A stretch of 51,317 nt of DNA. It comes from a virus. Below, in pieces: positions 16,377-27,000 of the stretch. How positions within the stretch are numbered: the first letter of the stretch is position 1; each line of letters begins with the position of its first letter. A program made the translations under genes and the position numbers. Location of the stretch: IMG/VR virus record IMGVR_UViG_3300030333_006369, positions 288 to 51,604 of that record. The stretch is one strand, 5' to 3'. The notes below the pieces were generated by a model. It ran no database searches. It saw nothing but the letters and a program-made list of their open reading frames with translations, and had not been told where the DNA came from.

Positions 16377-16576
16377 TTATTATTACTAATTATATATAAT
16401 TATTATATGTATATAATTATATTATATATATATATATATATTATAGCTAAGAATATTAATTGCAATAATACTACTATTAGTCATTAATATTAATAGTTAT
16501 AAGTAATTAGTTTAAAAAGTGTTTGGTATCACATTATTATTGTTGTAAGTTATGTGATTAGAAAGGGATTAATTTA
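16377..16576. other. Extremely AT-rich spacer with inverted repeats
   Basis: A 200-base gap that includes an almost pure (TA)n tract (about 16423-16441), an AATATTAAT/ATTAATATT inverted repeat, and a 7-bp inverted repeat ATCACAT (16528-16534) / ATGTGAT (16552-16558) just before the next gene. On the minus strand the latter reads TCACATAACT, one base off the right-arm motif. It may be a promoter/operator region or an easily melted site such as an origin; there is no proof of either. Confidence 0.5.
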
Positions 16577-17179
16577 ATGAGCAACCACTATATAATTGAG
16601 ACAAGAGATGGTCGTAACGATCTTTCTGTAGATTTTTTAGGAAATTCTAGGGAGGTACTACAGCCTATATTAGAATCTGCTTTTACATCAGCAGATACAA
16701 CTGATAGGAGTGGCATGAAGAGGACATGGGTAATGGATTGTAGAAAGGGACTTTCTACAACAGCGAATCTTCAGGCAGCTTCAGATTGGTTTGTGAGTGT
16801 TCTAGATTCTAATGATATCGATCAAATTATAGTAAAAGGATATGGAGCATATTTTTTAGCGGGTTCTATTATGACCACAAGCTATAAGCCTATATCAGGT
16901 GCAATTATGAGGGAAAAAGAAAAAGAATATGATTTAAAAAATATGATCGAAGGAACCTTAGATGTAGACAAACCAATTCTTATAGTCGATGATATTCTTA
17001 ATTCCGGATCGTCTATCTTATCAGTTATAAAGGCATTGCAAAACTATAATATGAAAGAAAAGTTAATACATTGTGCATGTTTGTTAAGTTTTTCTTGGGG
17101 AAATGGTGAAATTAATGTAAGCAAAAGAGGAATCCCAAAAAATCAAGTATATAAAGCTATGGAGGTAAATTATAAATGA
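16577..17179 (+). CDS. Orotate phosphoribosyltransferase-like protein (200 aa)
   Basis: PILIVDDILNSGSSI (residues 133-147) is a PRPP-binding loop of the type-I phosphoribosyltransferases, and the preceding KEYDLKNMIEGTLD resembles the flexible loop of orotate phosphoribosyltransferase, which makes OMP from orotate and PRPP. An upstream hydrophobic strand-turn (IIVKGYGAYFLAGSIM) fits the fold. GGGATTAA ahead of the ATG is a weak ribosome site. Overlaps the glutamine synthetase start. Substrate is inferred; other PRTases with the same loop are possible. Confidence 0.75.
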   Translation: MSNHYIIETRDGRNDLSVDFLGNSREVLQPILESAFTSADTTDRSGMKRTWVMDCRKGLSTTANLQAASDWFVSVLDSNDIDQIIVKGYGAYFLAGSIMTTSYKPISGAIMREKEKEYDLKNMIEGTLDVDKPILIVDDILNSGSSILSVIKALQNYNMKEKLIHCACLLSFSWGNGEINVSKRGIPKNQVYKAMEVNYK

Positions 17180-18201
17180 TAACTATTGCAGAATATATTT
17201 GGCTTGATGGATCAAAGCCAGAAGCCAAAGTAAGAAATAAAGTTAAAGTAATACCTGGAGATTTTCGTCAAAGAGAGTTTCCATTTGTTCCGAATATGCA
17301 GGATAACATTCCTCTATGGGGATTTGATGGATCATCTACTCAGCAAGCTAGTGGAGATAATTCTGATTGTGTATTAAAACCGGTACGAGTATACAGAGAT
17401 GTAACTAGACATAACGGTATTTTAGTATTATGTGAAGTGATGAATGTGGATATGACTCCTCATGAATCCAATCACAGAGACACCCTTAGTCGTAATGTTT
17501 TAAATACTAAACATGAGGAACCCTGGTTTGGTATTGAACAGGAGTACACTCTTTATAGCGGAACTAAGCCATTAGGATGGCCAGAAGAAGGCGAACCTGC
17601 TCCTCAGGGGGATTATTATTGTGGTAGAAACTCAGGTGAAGGAGTTATGCAAGACCATTTGGAAGCTTGTCTTGGCGCAGGAGTGGGCATAACTGGAACA
17701 AATGCAGAAGTAATGCTAGGGCAGTGGGAGTATCAAGTAGGCACCTCAGACCCGCTAAGAGTTGCAGATGATTTATGGATAGCAAGGTGGTTAATGGAAA
17801 AAGTTGCTTCTTCAAATGGTTGTACAGTAAGTTTACATCCAAAACCAGAATCGGGAGACTGGAATGGAGCGGGTGCTCATACTAACTTTTCAACTAAAGC
17901 AATGAGAGATAAAGATGGAGATTTAGTTATACATAAAGCAATTAAGAAGTTAGAAGAAAAGCATCACGAACATATTGATGTTTACGGTGCAGATAATGAT
18001 AAAAGATTAACTGGAAAGCATGAAACTTGTGATATAAATACTTTTAAGTGGGGAGTATCTGATAGAGGAGCATCAGTTAGAATCCCGTGGCAAGTTTCAC
18101 AAGATGGTAAGGGCTATTTAGAAGATAGGCGTCCATCTGCTAATTGTGATCCATATATAGTATGCAATAAGCTTCTAGAAACTATTTGTCTCAATAATTG
18201 A
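17176..18201 (+). CDS. Glutamine synthetase type II (eukaryotic-type, GlnII)
   Basis: A 341-residue protein that joins ammonia to glutamate using ATP. GSII signatures are all present: AEYIWLDG (5-12), WGFDGSST (48-55), PWFGIEQEYTL (116-126), NAEVMLGQWE (176-185), DDLWIAR (198-204), GDWNGAGAHTNFS (227-239), NDKRLTGKHET (274-284), RGASVRIP (297-304) and DRRPSANCDPY (317-327). Length matches the family. One oddity is IPW at 303-305 where most GSII have IPR. It is translationally coupled to the phosphoribosyltransferase gene, with GGAGG just upstream. Both link to nitrogen and nucleotide supply, so the pair is a plausible auxiliary metabolic operon. Confidence 0.93.
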   Translation: MITIAEYIWLDGSKPEAKVRNKVKVIPGDFRQREFPFVPNMQDNIPLWGFDGSSTQQASGDNSDCVLKPVRVYRDVTRHNGILVLCEVMNVDMTPHESNHRDTLSRNVLNTKHEEPWFGIEQEYTLYSGTKPLGWPEEGEPAPQGDYYCGRNSGEGVMQDHLEACLGAGVGITGTNAEVMLGQWEYQVGTSDPLRVADDLWIARWLMEKVASSNGCTVSLHPKPESGDWNGAGAHTNFSTKAMRDKDGDLVIHKAIKKLEEKHHEHIDVYGADNDKRLTGKHETCDINTFKWGVSDRGASVRIPWQVSQDGKGYLEDRRPSANCDPYIVCNKLLETICLNN

Positions 18202-18217
18202 TTATTAGAAGCATTGA

Positions 18218-18228
18218 TTGACATACCT
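18218..18228 (+). promoter_or_regulatory. Variant motif TTGACATACCT ahead of the holin-like gene
   Basis: One base differs from the consensus (ACCT for AACT). It lies 16 bases after the glutamine synthetase stop and about 75 bases before a small membrane-protein gene. Confidence 0.45.
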
Positions 18229-18303
18229 ATTGAGATGTAGTTAGTTTCGAATTAACATGAGATTAACGGAAAACGCATTTGATTAAAAATAGGAGATAAA
18301 ACT

Positions 18304-18477
18304 ATGATGGCATTTAAAGATGGCAAATCAATGCTTAAATCAAAAACATTTTGGGCTTCTGTAGTAGGGTTCGTAATTGGCGGCTGTGAAGCTGTTGGAA
18401 TTGCGGTTCCACCTTACGCTCTTGAAATGTTAATGGCCTTTGGTCTGTACGGTTTAAGAGACGCAGTAGCAAAATAG
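18304..18477 (+). CDS. Small holin-like membrane protein (57 aa)
   Basis: AGGAG lies about 8 bases before the first of two adjacent ATGs. The protein has KSKTFWASVVGFVIGG, a short turn with two prolines, then LEMLMAFGLYGLRDAVAK. This pattern (KSKTFWA ... GLYGLRDA) recurs in small phage membrane proteins usually annotated as holins or TMhelix proteins. It is followed by a hairpin and an intrinsic terminator, so it is the end of a transcription unit. Function is inferred. Confidence 0.65.
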   Translation: MMAFKDGKSMLKSKTFWASVVGFVIGGCEAVGIAVPPYALEMLMAFGLYGLRDAVAK

Positions 18478-18560
18478 ATTTAATCTATTATAGATAGCCG
18501 GCTGGATTTCTTTATACTTCCTTTCTTTACTGGCTGGCTATCGCCTCCCGTGTAGTAAAC

Positions 18561-18587
18561 AAAAAGGGCTGTTCTTCAGCCCTTTTT
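18561..18587 (+). terminator. Intrinsic terminator after the holin-like gene
   Basis: An 11-bp perfect stem (AAAAAGGGCTG / CAGCCCTTTTT) with a 5-base loop and a T-run. A second imperfect stem (GATAGCC...GGCTATC, about 18493-18542) lies just before it. Confidence 0.9.
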
Positions 18588-18591
18588 ACTG

Positions 18592-18601
18592 TGACATAAC
18601 T
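18592..18601 (+). promoter_or_regulatory. TGACATAACT motif immediately after the terminator
   Basis: It lies five bases past the terminator stem and about 90 bases before a run of giant virion genes. Terminator followed by motif is the layout expected of adjacent transcription units. Confidence 0.6.
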
Positions 18602-18693
18602 CAAGTAACGATGGACTAACACTGATTAGTTATTTTATGCATGCAAATATAAATAAGAAACAGTTTTTGAAATTTCAATAGGAGAGCTTTATA

Positions 18694-20226
18694 ATGTCTT
18701 GGAAGAGAGTAATAGTAGCAAGTGGCGCAGCCGGAGCCATTAAACCAGTAGACCTTACCTCAACTAATTTAGCTGAAACCGCAGCAGATGAAGGTAAAGT
18801 ACTAAAAATTAAATCAGACGGAGTCAGTATGGGATGGTATCCGGATGAAACAATAGCCCACCCGACGGGTTTTCCCCAAACAGGTATAGATTTAAATACA
18901 ACTACGCCAGATGCTGGACCTAGCTTAGGTGAAGCTGGAGTAGTAATATCTGAGTTAGATATAGATATAGCAACAGATAGTGATGGACACACTACAACAG
19001 CAACAGGATCGGTAAAAACAAGAGAAATGTCTTTGGCAGATCTAGGGTATGTAGGTGCTCATGATGCAAACAATTTTATTCACCCAGAAAACGGCCCAAC
19101 TGTAGCTACAAAAAATTTAAATATTGGATCATTATCCGCCAATGAAGTTATAACAGGTATAACATATTCTAGAACAACGGATAAATGGGGACACACACAA
19201 GAGCATGATGCGGGTTATTCAACAAAACAACTTGATTTATCCGATTTAGGTTATACAGGACATGCTGATGCAGATAACTATGATTACTGGACTGTTACGA
19301 ACGATGGTGGTGACTCTGAAAATATAACTGCAGGTGGTACATTAAAATTTACAGCAGGCGCTCATATGCAAGTAACAACTACCGAAAATGCTGGAACAGT
19401 TACAGTAGAAGTAGCTGGAGTTCCAAAAGCTTTAGGTGAAATCACAACAATTACAGAAGGAGCCGGACTTGCCTTTACTCTTCCAGGAGGCACTGATGTA
19501 ACTCACTTTGATGGTGATGCTCCTTCAGGAGTTATCTCTTTAGAACAGCCTTCAACAATTGAAGTTGGATCAGAGAACGACTCAGGTTCTAACGGCGTTG
19601 GGCACACTCATGAAATAACAACAACTAGTGATGGACATGCAAATAATGATACAATTCTAGCAGTAGATGCAAATGGTTATATAAAAGTAAGCACTCTAGA
19701 AGTAGCAAATTCTTTCACAGTAAATGGAGCAGAAGTAATTTTAGGTTCTGCAGACTTACAAATTGAAGATAATACTATTCAAATAAACTATAACTCTACA
19801 GATGGAGACTTTAATGACTTAGACTCAGCAATTATATTTGGTACAGACTATGACGCAGACGGCAGAACAAATAGTACTAAAATTGTAAATAAACGTGATC
19901 TAAACGGTGTTAACACTTCTGGACTAGTTTTTACAGACTTAATGGATCAAGCAGATGCTGCAGATGGTGATGGAAACGTAGGAACTGGAACAACAAATAT
20001 AGGGGGTAATGTTAAGGGTCTTTATACAGGGCCAATTTTAGCAAAAGGCTCAGTATTCTGTGAGAATATTAAGACCGCAGGTTATGTTTGGTCAGGAGAA
20101 GCTTTATTAACAGATAGTCACTTACAATTTGTATCACAATCTACTGCACCTGTTGGAGAGTCTGGAGCTGCAGAAGACGGAATGGTCTACTGGAGTGGGG
20201 ACGATCTTTGGGTATACTACAGTTAA
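18694..20226 (+). CDS. Fibre-type virion protein with SWKRV N-terminus (510 aa)
   Basis: It starts MSWKRVIVASGAAGAIKP, an N-terminal pattern shared with the next two genes and probably a common virion attachment segment. The rest is beta-rich with repeats such as ITEGAGLAFTLPGGT and SDGHTTTATGSVKTREMSLADLGY. The C-terminus (GAAEDGMVYWSGDDLWVYYS) is a strand-rich tip similar in form to the end of the 160-residue protein at 33951. AGGAG lies upstream. Likely a tail fibre or head fibre subunit. Confidence 0.75.
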   Translation: MSWKRVIVASGAAGAIKPVDLTSTNLAETAADEGKVLKIKSDGVSMGWYPDETIAHPTGFPQTGIDLNTTTPDAGPSLGEAGVVISELDIDIATDSDGHTTTATGSVKTREMSLADLGYVGAHDANNFIHPENGPTVATKNLNIGSLSANEVITGITYSRTTDKWGHTQEHDAGYSTKQLDLSDLGYTGHADADNYDYWTVTNDGGDSENITAGGTLKFTAGAHMQVTTTENAGTVTVEVAGVPKALGEITTITEGAGLAFTLPGGTDVTHFDGDAPSGVISLEQPSTIEVGSENDSGSNGVGHTHEITTTSDGHANNDTILAVDANGYIKVSTLEVANSFTVNGAEVILGSADLQIEDNTIQINYNSTDGDFNDLDSAIIFGTDYDADGRTNSTKIVNKRDLNGVNTSGLVFTDLMDQADAADGDGNVGTGTTNIGGNVKGLYTGPILAKGSVFCENIKTAGYVWSGEALLTDSHLQFVSQSTAPVGESGAAEDGMVYWSGDDLWVYYS

Positions 20227-20243
20227 TAAGGAGGAGTAAATAG

Positions 20244-23183
20244 ATGTCACAATGGAAAAGAGTATTAGTAGCTACTAATGCAAACGGACAAACATTAGAT
20301 CCTAGAGATTTTAAATTGGATCAGTCTGCTTCTGATTGGAGCGGTTTTGATAATACGGCAGTCCCTTCAACTCCTACCGATTGGTTTTTAGATGCAGACA
20401 ATGATGGAACTATTGACCCTTCCGTAACCACCTTTGTAGCAACCAAAAAAGCAGCCCTTGCAGGTAAAAACACTTTAAAAATTATAAAAAATTCAACTGA
20501 CGGTGGAGACGACGATACTCTAGTTCTTAGATTTTGGCAGGATCAGCAATGGTCCGATGATGGTTATGGATCGGAATCTACACCAACTTGGCCAGGAATA
20601 AATGGTCAGGGATGGTATGGAGAATCTGATAATGTAACAGGAAGTACAGAAGGCGGACAAGGTTTAGATATACATAGCTTATATAACGCTCTAACTCCAG
20701 TAAATATCCATTGGAACATCGCGGGTAGTCCAGCTGCTACAAGTACAGCAGTATACTCAGGTGTAGTTGGCACAGTACCAACTGATAATAATTATGCATC
20801 GGGATGCTGGGAAGATGCAAATAATCTAGGAACATGTTTAGCACCAGGGGGCGTCTCAGATGCTACGCCCTACGTACCTGGTCAATTAAATCTAACGTTT
20901 ACACCCGGTACGGGAACTCATGATGGTGAAGCTGTAGGTAATGGTTTAATAGCGGGTATGACCGCTGGCGTAGCTTCAAAAACTCTTTATATAAATCAAA
21001 TGAAAGTTGCACTTACGGGACAAGGTCTTACTTGGTCTGACGGTAATGGGGAGTCAGTACAAAGGACAGTAGACGCATTTTGGACTGGAAATACTTGTCA
21101 AGGTAATGGTTCTGGTCAACAGTACGGACCTACCGTAGTAAATGGAGAACATGTTGTAGGAGGAGGAGATCTAACTTGTGGTGATATAATGGCTGCAAAT
21201 CACTATGTTCATCCTACATTTAACAGTGGAACAGATTTTGGAGCAGAAACTTTAACATTTGGAGTAGGAGGCGGAGCCGGAGGAACTTGGAATGAAAGTA
21301 AGCATGTATTAAACGCTATTACTTTAAACTCTAATGTTGATAGTCAAGGTCATACTACTGCTGCTTTAAACGAATCTTCTGAAGGAAGAACTTTAGATAT
21401 AAACGATTTAAAAACAGGATATGGATCCTATGATGCGGTCGCAGAGGGCGGTCATTGTTATTCGGCTGCAGCGGATGCCGTAGACACTACTTATCGAACT
21501 ATGAGAGAGTGCTGCGAAGGCCATTCTAACACATGGAATGAAGCTACTGTGGAGTGTGATTGGACTAATATAACTGACGATTACGAATGGGTAGACGCAC
21601 AATCGTGGAATCCTGAAGACGGCACTGGCGCTAATGGTGCGGGAAGTTGCTACGGTTCGACAAATTCAGGACCAAGTGGATGGTCTATTCCACAAGCACT
21701 GGCATGTGATAAGTACTGGAATTGGGAATTTTTGACATATAATAGTGATGGAGATGGTAATATTACCCAAGAGGGTCAGGCTCTAAATATTTACAATGAA
21801 AATAATGCTAAGATAGATTTTTCTTCAGCTGGAAAGGTAAACAAAATAAACTTTAAAGATTCAACTACTGATCCAATGAATGGTGATATGAACATTCTTA
21901 CTGTAAACAGTTCTGGCGGTACTATGGAACTTAAATTTGAAGCTCCAGGTCCAAATGCAGGATGTGATAGTAATGAAGGCGGAGCAGGTGGTGACTCTGA
22001 AACATGTGACGGTTGGTCTTCAGGAGGAGTACTTAGGTATATTGAAACTGGTGATGGTCTTGAAAATGAGTTTATAGGTTCTGAGTGGGACAATGGAGCA
22101 GAATTAGCTGTACATTCTAACGCAGGAACTATTACCTTAGGAGAGCCTACAACATTAACTTCAGGTACATCTAATGCTTTATCAGAAACGAGTCATACCC
22201 ACCTTATTGAAACAGGTACAGATTTTACAGGTGCAGCTTATGATGCTGGTACTGGAACTCCAAAAATACTTACAACTAATTCTTCAGGTACTCTACAAGG
22301 TGGATTCAAAATTAATGATATAGTAATACAGACAAACTTAATAAGTGATTCTGAAGGTGGCGGTTCTGTCGATATTCTATCAGGTAATGTTAATATTACA
22401 GATAATAATATGCAGCTAAACACCCTATTAAATGAAGACGGAGAAATAGTAAATTACGGAGCCGAAAACGCATATTGGGAAATGGGTGTAGGTGGAGGAA
22501 ATTCTGGAGCAGGTAATGTTGTAAGAGAATCTACCTTATTAGGAAATATAGATGGAGTTAGTAACGTTCATTTGGAGCAAGGCAATAGCGTACCTATGGG
22601 CGGTAGAACTATGTTTAGATTTTCTGATTTTGCATCATATGAAGGCTATGGAGCAGGTCAAACTAGTTACTCTAGAGCAATCGGAGGATGTGATGAGGCA
22701 ACTGGATGGGGAGATGCAACTGCTGATAATGCATCTTACCCAGGTAGATGTTCTGATGGAGCAGGCGGCTCAGGTGCTACTTTTGGAGTAGATACACTAC
22801 ATATACAAGCATTTGAATCAACTACAATTCAAGCATTTGGATCAAGTTGGTTTGAATCTGCTAAATCTTCTAGTGAGTTAGGTAATTTAGTTATAGACAG
22901 ACACGAGTCTTTTGCTGAAGGATCAGATAACGCAACCACAGAAGGACATCTTGCTGTAGAGTCCGGATTTATTGATCATCAAGATGGAGATACAGTAAAG
23001 TTTTTCAAGATTGGTGTAACAGGTGGTACTAAAAACTACTATAAAGGCAATTCTCAGAATAGCATTGGGGCTAGTACTACTGATGGTTTATTAGTATTTA
23101 ATACAGGCACTGGTGATAGTACTCTAAAAGGTTTGTATATTAATGAATGGTCCGGCGGCGGCAACGCAGGAGACTCTGAATAA
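20244..23183 (+). CDS. Large fibre-type virion protein (979 aa)
   Basis: The N-terminus MSQWKRVLVATNANGQ matches the SWKRV start of the previous gene. A long beta-rich region follows, rich in Gly, Asp, Asn and Thr. Cys/Trp modules are scattered, for example GHCYSAAADAVD...RECCEGHSNTW near residues 401-432. Some internal strings repeat those of the 510-residue neighbour (SSNALSETSHTH, DSQGHTTAAL), suggesting duplication and divergence. A GGAGG lies 7-8 bases before the ATG. Position on the virion is unknown. Confidence 0.75.
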   Translation: MSQWKRVLVATNANGQTLDPRDFKLDQSASDWSGFDNTAVPSTPTDWFLDADNDGTIDPSVTTFVATKKAALAGKNTLKIIKNSTDGGDDDTLVLRFWQDQQWSDDGYGSESTPTWPGINGQGWYGESDNVTGSTEGGQGLDIHSLYNALTPVNIHWNIAGSPAATSTAVYSGVVGTVPTDNNYASGCWEDANNLGTCLAPGGVSDATPYVPGQLNLTFTPGTGTHDGEAVGNGLIAGMTAGVASKTLYINQMKVALTGQGLTWSDGNGESVQRTVDAFWTGNTCQGNGSGQQYGPTVVNGEHVVGGGDLTCGDIMAANHYVHPTFNSGTDFGAETLTFGVGGGAGGTWNESKHVLNAITLNSNVDSQGHTTAALNESSEGRTLDINDLKTGYGSYDAVAEGGHCYSAAADAVDTTYRTMRECCEGHSNTWNEATVECDWTNITDDYEWVDAQSWNPEDGTGANGAGSCYGSTNSGPSGWSIPQALACDKYWNWEFLTYNSDGDGNITQEGQALNIYNENNAKIDFSSAGKVNKINFKDSTTDPMNGDMNILTVNSSGGTMELKFEAPGPNAGCDSNEGGAGGDSETCDGWSSGGVLRYIETGDGLENEFIGSEWDNGAELAVHSNAGTITLGEPTTLTSGTSNALSETSHTHLIETGTDFTGAAYDAGTGTPKILTTNSSGTLQGGFKINDIVIQTNLISDSEGGGSVDILSGNVNITDNNMQLNTLLNEDGEIVNYGAENAYWEMGVGGGNSGAGNVVRESTLLGNIDGVSNVHLEQGNSVPMGGRTMFRFSDFASYEGYGAGQTSYSRAIGGCDEATGWGDATADNASYPGRCSDGAGGSGATFGVDTLHIQAFESTTIQAFGSSWFESAKSSSELGNLVIDRHESFAEGSDNATTEGHLAVESGFIDHQDGDTVKFFKIGVTGGTKNYYKGNSQNSIGASTTDGLLVFNTGTGDSTLKGLYINEWSGGGNAGDSE

Positions 23184-23265
23184 TAATGTTGCAATTACCC
23201 TTACATTACCGTATATTTGATAGGTATATTATAAATAAAAATATCATATAAGGGAGGACCTTGGA

Positions 23266-24087
23266 GTGGCCGGATGGAAAAGACTATTAGATTCTTCTTC
23301 AATAGGAACAGCAATACCCGGTAGGGCTCATTCTCATTATTTTTATAATGTAGGAGATGCACATTATAGTGATACTGAAGGGGGCACATGCACCGGAGCT
23401 GAAGCTGTAAACGAACCAGATTGTATAATGCAAGGAGGAGACTGGTCTCCAGCTCTTGCAACTTGGCTAGGCGGTATTTATAATGCTTGGGGAGACATTA
23501 ATGGAATGTACACACTCCCAGGAGCACCTCAAGTTAGCGTACAAAACGATACAACTAACGCTCACCCAGACTTTACTTCTCTTGGAAAATTAAATCATTT
23601 AGTATATATGACCGGTTGGGGTGGTTCAGCTAGGTGGCAATATGCCAATGCAGCTAGTGATACATCTGGTGCTAAAAAAATGTTGGGATTGATACTAGAT
23701 CTAGATTATGCAGACGCAAAAGGACCAGATGGTCCTAATAATATGCCAGGTCCGTATATTCCTAATAACATGACAAATGGTATAGATGGGTCTGGAATAT
23801 ACCAATATCGTGTGTTGACTCAAGGATATATCGCTATTACCCTTAGACAGTTATTTGCAAGCACTGACGATCTTTCAATTAATACCCCTATGACGTATGG
23901 AGATAATGTGTATATGTCGTTAGAATCCGGCAAACTTACTATTACGCCTCCCGAGGAGACAGGACAAGTAGTTAGAATTGTAGGCAATATAGCAGGCCTA
24001 AAGAAGTCTGATGGTGGTGAAGAAAATCCGCATGATTTAGCTGTTATATACTTTAATCCAAGTCCGGTATGGTTAGAGGTAAGTTAA
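23266..24087 (+). CDS. Virion protein with GWKRLLDSS N-terminus (273 aa)
   Basis: The start codon is GTG, with GGGAGG about 8 bases upstream. MAGWKRLLDSSSIGTA is the third instance of the W-K-R N-terminal pattern. It has a Cys/Trp module (GGTCTGAEAVNEPDCIMQGG, followed by DW) near residues 44-65, then a beta-rich domain. It may be a smaller partner or anchor for the two larger proteins on either side. It ends one base before the giant gene. Confidence 0.7.
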   Translation: MAGWKRLLDSSSIGTAIPGRAHSHYFYNVGDAHYSDTEGGTCTGAEAVNEPDCIMQGGDWSPALATWLGGIYNAWGDINGMYTLPGAPQVSVQNDTTNAHPDFTSLGKLNHLVYMTGWGGSARWQYANAASDTSGAKKMLGLILDLDYADAKGPDGPNNMPGPYIPNNMTNGIDGSGIYQYRVLTQGYIAITLRQLFASTDDLSINTPMTYGDNVYMSLESGKLTITPPEETGQVVRIVGNIAGLKKSDGGEENPHDLAVIYFNPSPVWLEVS

Positions 24088-24088
24088 A

Positions 24089-27000
24089 ATGGCTAAGCAC
24101 ACCGATTGGATTAGTCCTGGTGAACAACTAAATGATGACTCCATTTCTTTTTCGTATGCAGTCTACGGAGATGAGACCCATGGCATTGATCCCGTTATTT
24201 TTCCCCATAATCTAGCGCACGGCTCTTCTATACATGACGCCGCATCTTTTCAATTCACTGGATCAGGTGTAACAAAACCATTCATAGTTATTCAAGGATT
24301 TGATGTTGCTTCTCACATTCCTGATGGCTCTAAGCTGGATGGTATTGAGGTTAGGTTATTAGTTGGAGCAGATACAGACATTGTAACTTTTCTAGGACCC
24401 GAAGATGCAGCTGTTATAAGTACTTCATTATCTATTAATGAAAATAAAGGAATACCCATGCAACTGGGGATGAATAAAGTAACAGGAGAAATGCAAGGCA
24501 ATTATCCTGTTAAAATAGGAAGTATAGGACCGCATCGTGATAGAAAAAATATTAACAAATTACCTGATGTGCCTTATATTATTGATTTTCAATCTGATTT
24601 TGGAGGCGGATGGGGAACAACATACACTGAGCAAGGCAATGTTCTTGGCGACTTTAATACTCCTGAAGGAAATAATTATCATCCCCAATTCGCAAATCAT
24701 CCACACTTAGGAGCATGCTATGATTCTGACTTTGCTAATAATCTTGGATCCGGTTTGCATGGGGGAATAGATGATGGATCCTACGTTAATAGCGATAATG
24801 ATCACGCAGGTATTCAGTTATACACTGATATTGACTCTGATTGGGATGTTAAGGTACAAAGCCTAGGCTATTGTGAAAGTTATTTTGGACGAATTTATCT
24901 GCCCAGATTATGGGATGGTCACAATATGCAAACAGAAGAATATTTTAATAGACAAGTGATACAAAGCCCTGCCTCAAACACCCAAGCCCCTACTATGCTA
25001 TACACTAGAAATGATGAAGCAGAATCAGGTGGATCTTATTATCCATTATATTTTGGCGGTCCCAGTGAAACATGGGGATTTAGCCTCCCAACTAAAACAT
25101 CAATAGACACATCAGGGAATTTTTTAGTTGGAATACAAAATACTTTATCTGTTAAAATTTCTTTAGAAGAATGGTCTACTCCTGGATTTGCATCCGATCT
25201 TAGAATACATGATGTAAGCCTTCGTGTTCATTACCATCCTATTGATATGGAAGTTGCTACTGAACAATTTAACTTATCCGAATCAGGTAATGGTATTAAG
25301 GCAAATACTGTTTCATTAGTAAGATATTTTGGACAGCCTGGTACAGAGTATATGGGGCTAAGTCAGACGGTGAATAATCCTGTTGAAATTAGTTTTTTAC
25401 ATAGTGATTCTTATCAGCATGATACAGGAGAAGCAGGTAATATAGCTGGCTTGTATACTACCGGCACAACCGGAAATGTTGTAATAAAGAAAACTGCAGC
25501 ACAATACAGCGAAGATGACTCAGCTTTTAGAATAGGCCATTTTGAAAGCTATGAGTTAATAGAGTTAGATCCTTCAATAACTCCATATGTAGATCAATAC
25601 GACGAATGGTATAACAGTGGTAGAGGAGTAGGCTTCAATCAAGGTTGGCAGTCTCCAGTCAAAACGGGGATATATCAGAATACTCACATACAGCTTGAGA
25701 TGGATTTAAAAGATGCTTTAGAAGATTTTAAACCATCATATTGTAGCGGTTCCCATCAAGTAGTAGGTGTTTACACTCCACAAGCCTGTTGTGAAGCTGG
25801 AGGCGGAAATTGGAATCCTGCAACACAATTTTGCAATAACAATAATCCTGATATTGCTGAATGGGTTGATGACTTTGATTCTGAAATTTTAGGAATTCAA
25901 TTAAATTTAAAAGCAAAAATAGGGTACCCTTCAGCTGCCTCTATACTGCCTAGAGATAAGATGAGAGGATTTACTGTAAAGCATGGAGGCTGGAACTTAA
26001 ATGATGTTTATGATGAGGACGATATTAACAGTGGAGATAATCAATTCTTTAACGTGAGCGGACACACAAATCACGATATTTGGAAAAATTCACATGGTTA
26101 TATAAGTCAGAAAAATGTCCTGCTTAACCAAGTTAGGAATGGGTTATGGGATACTGGTTGGACTAACTTCAACGGCAGTGGAGATTATGTAGAAGGAGAA
26201 ATAGCTCAAGATTTTGATGATAGAATTTACTCGTCTGCAAATGTACCTAGTTCCTTTAACGGTCCATATTCTTTGTATGGAAAATATAGTAATTTTGAAA
26301 GTAAACCAATATGTAATTCAGGAGGCGTAGACCCAGCGACAGCTGTATGTTTACAACTTAAAGTAGAACATATTAAAAATGACAATATAGGTTTTATGAC
26401 CTTACAAGTGCACACAGAAACTGATATTGATAAATTGTTAATCTCTTATAAAAACGACGGAACTACTGGACTTTTAGGACCATTTATATCTGATGTTAAT
26501 CCATATCCAGATCTGGATAACGGATATGGTTTATTTTCTCATTTAAATTATACAGAAAAAGTGCATTGGTCTAATCCAGAGGAACCTAATAATGGAAGCT
26601 TAGTAGATCCAACAGGTTACTATTTCTTTTTTGAAAAAAATAATGAATCTCAAAACTTTCCAAGCAATGGTTTTACTGGAAAATTAGCTCAATTTCAAAT
26701 TACAAACATTTCAAATTTCAATGATCTTTATGATATAATTGATTTAAATAATACTACTGCGGTGGACTCCGAAGGTAATGTCCTTTCTGTTCAATTTACT
26801 GGAATGGAAACAAATGCAACTAACGGCTGGTTTAGTGAGGATTTTCAAAATATGGAAATCTACAGGCCATGGTCTATCAACCCATGGATTGATGTTCCTA
26901 TTGACATAAATGGAGGTTTACTCCAACGAATTACTAATGAGGCTAAATCTGGCTCTAAAGGTCGAGTTAAATTAACTATACAAGAGTTATCTACAGAGTT

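Noticed and set aside
23228-23240. T4-type late promoter TATAAATA before the 273-residue gene
   Set aside because: A single occurrence in AT-rich spacer sequence; no repeated pattern with other genes.
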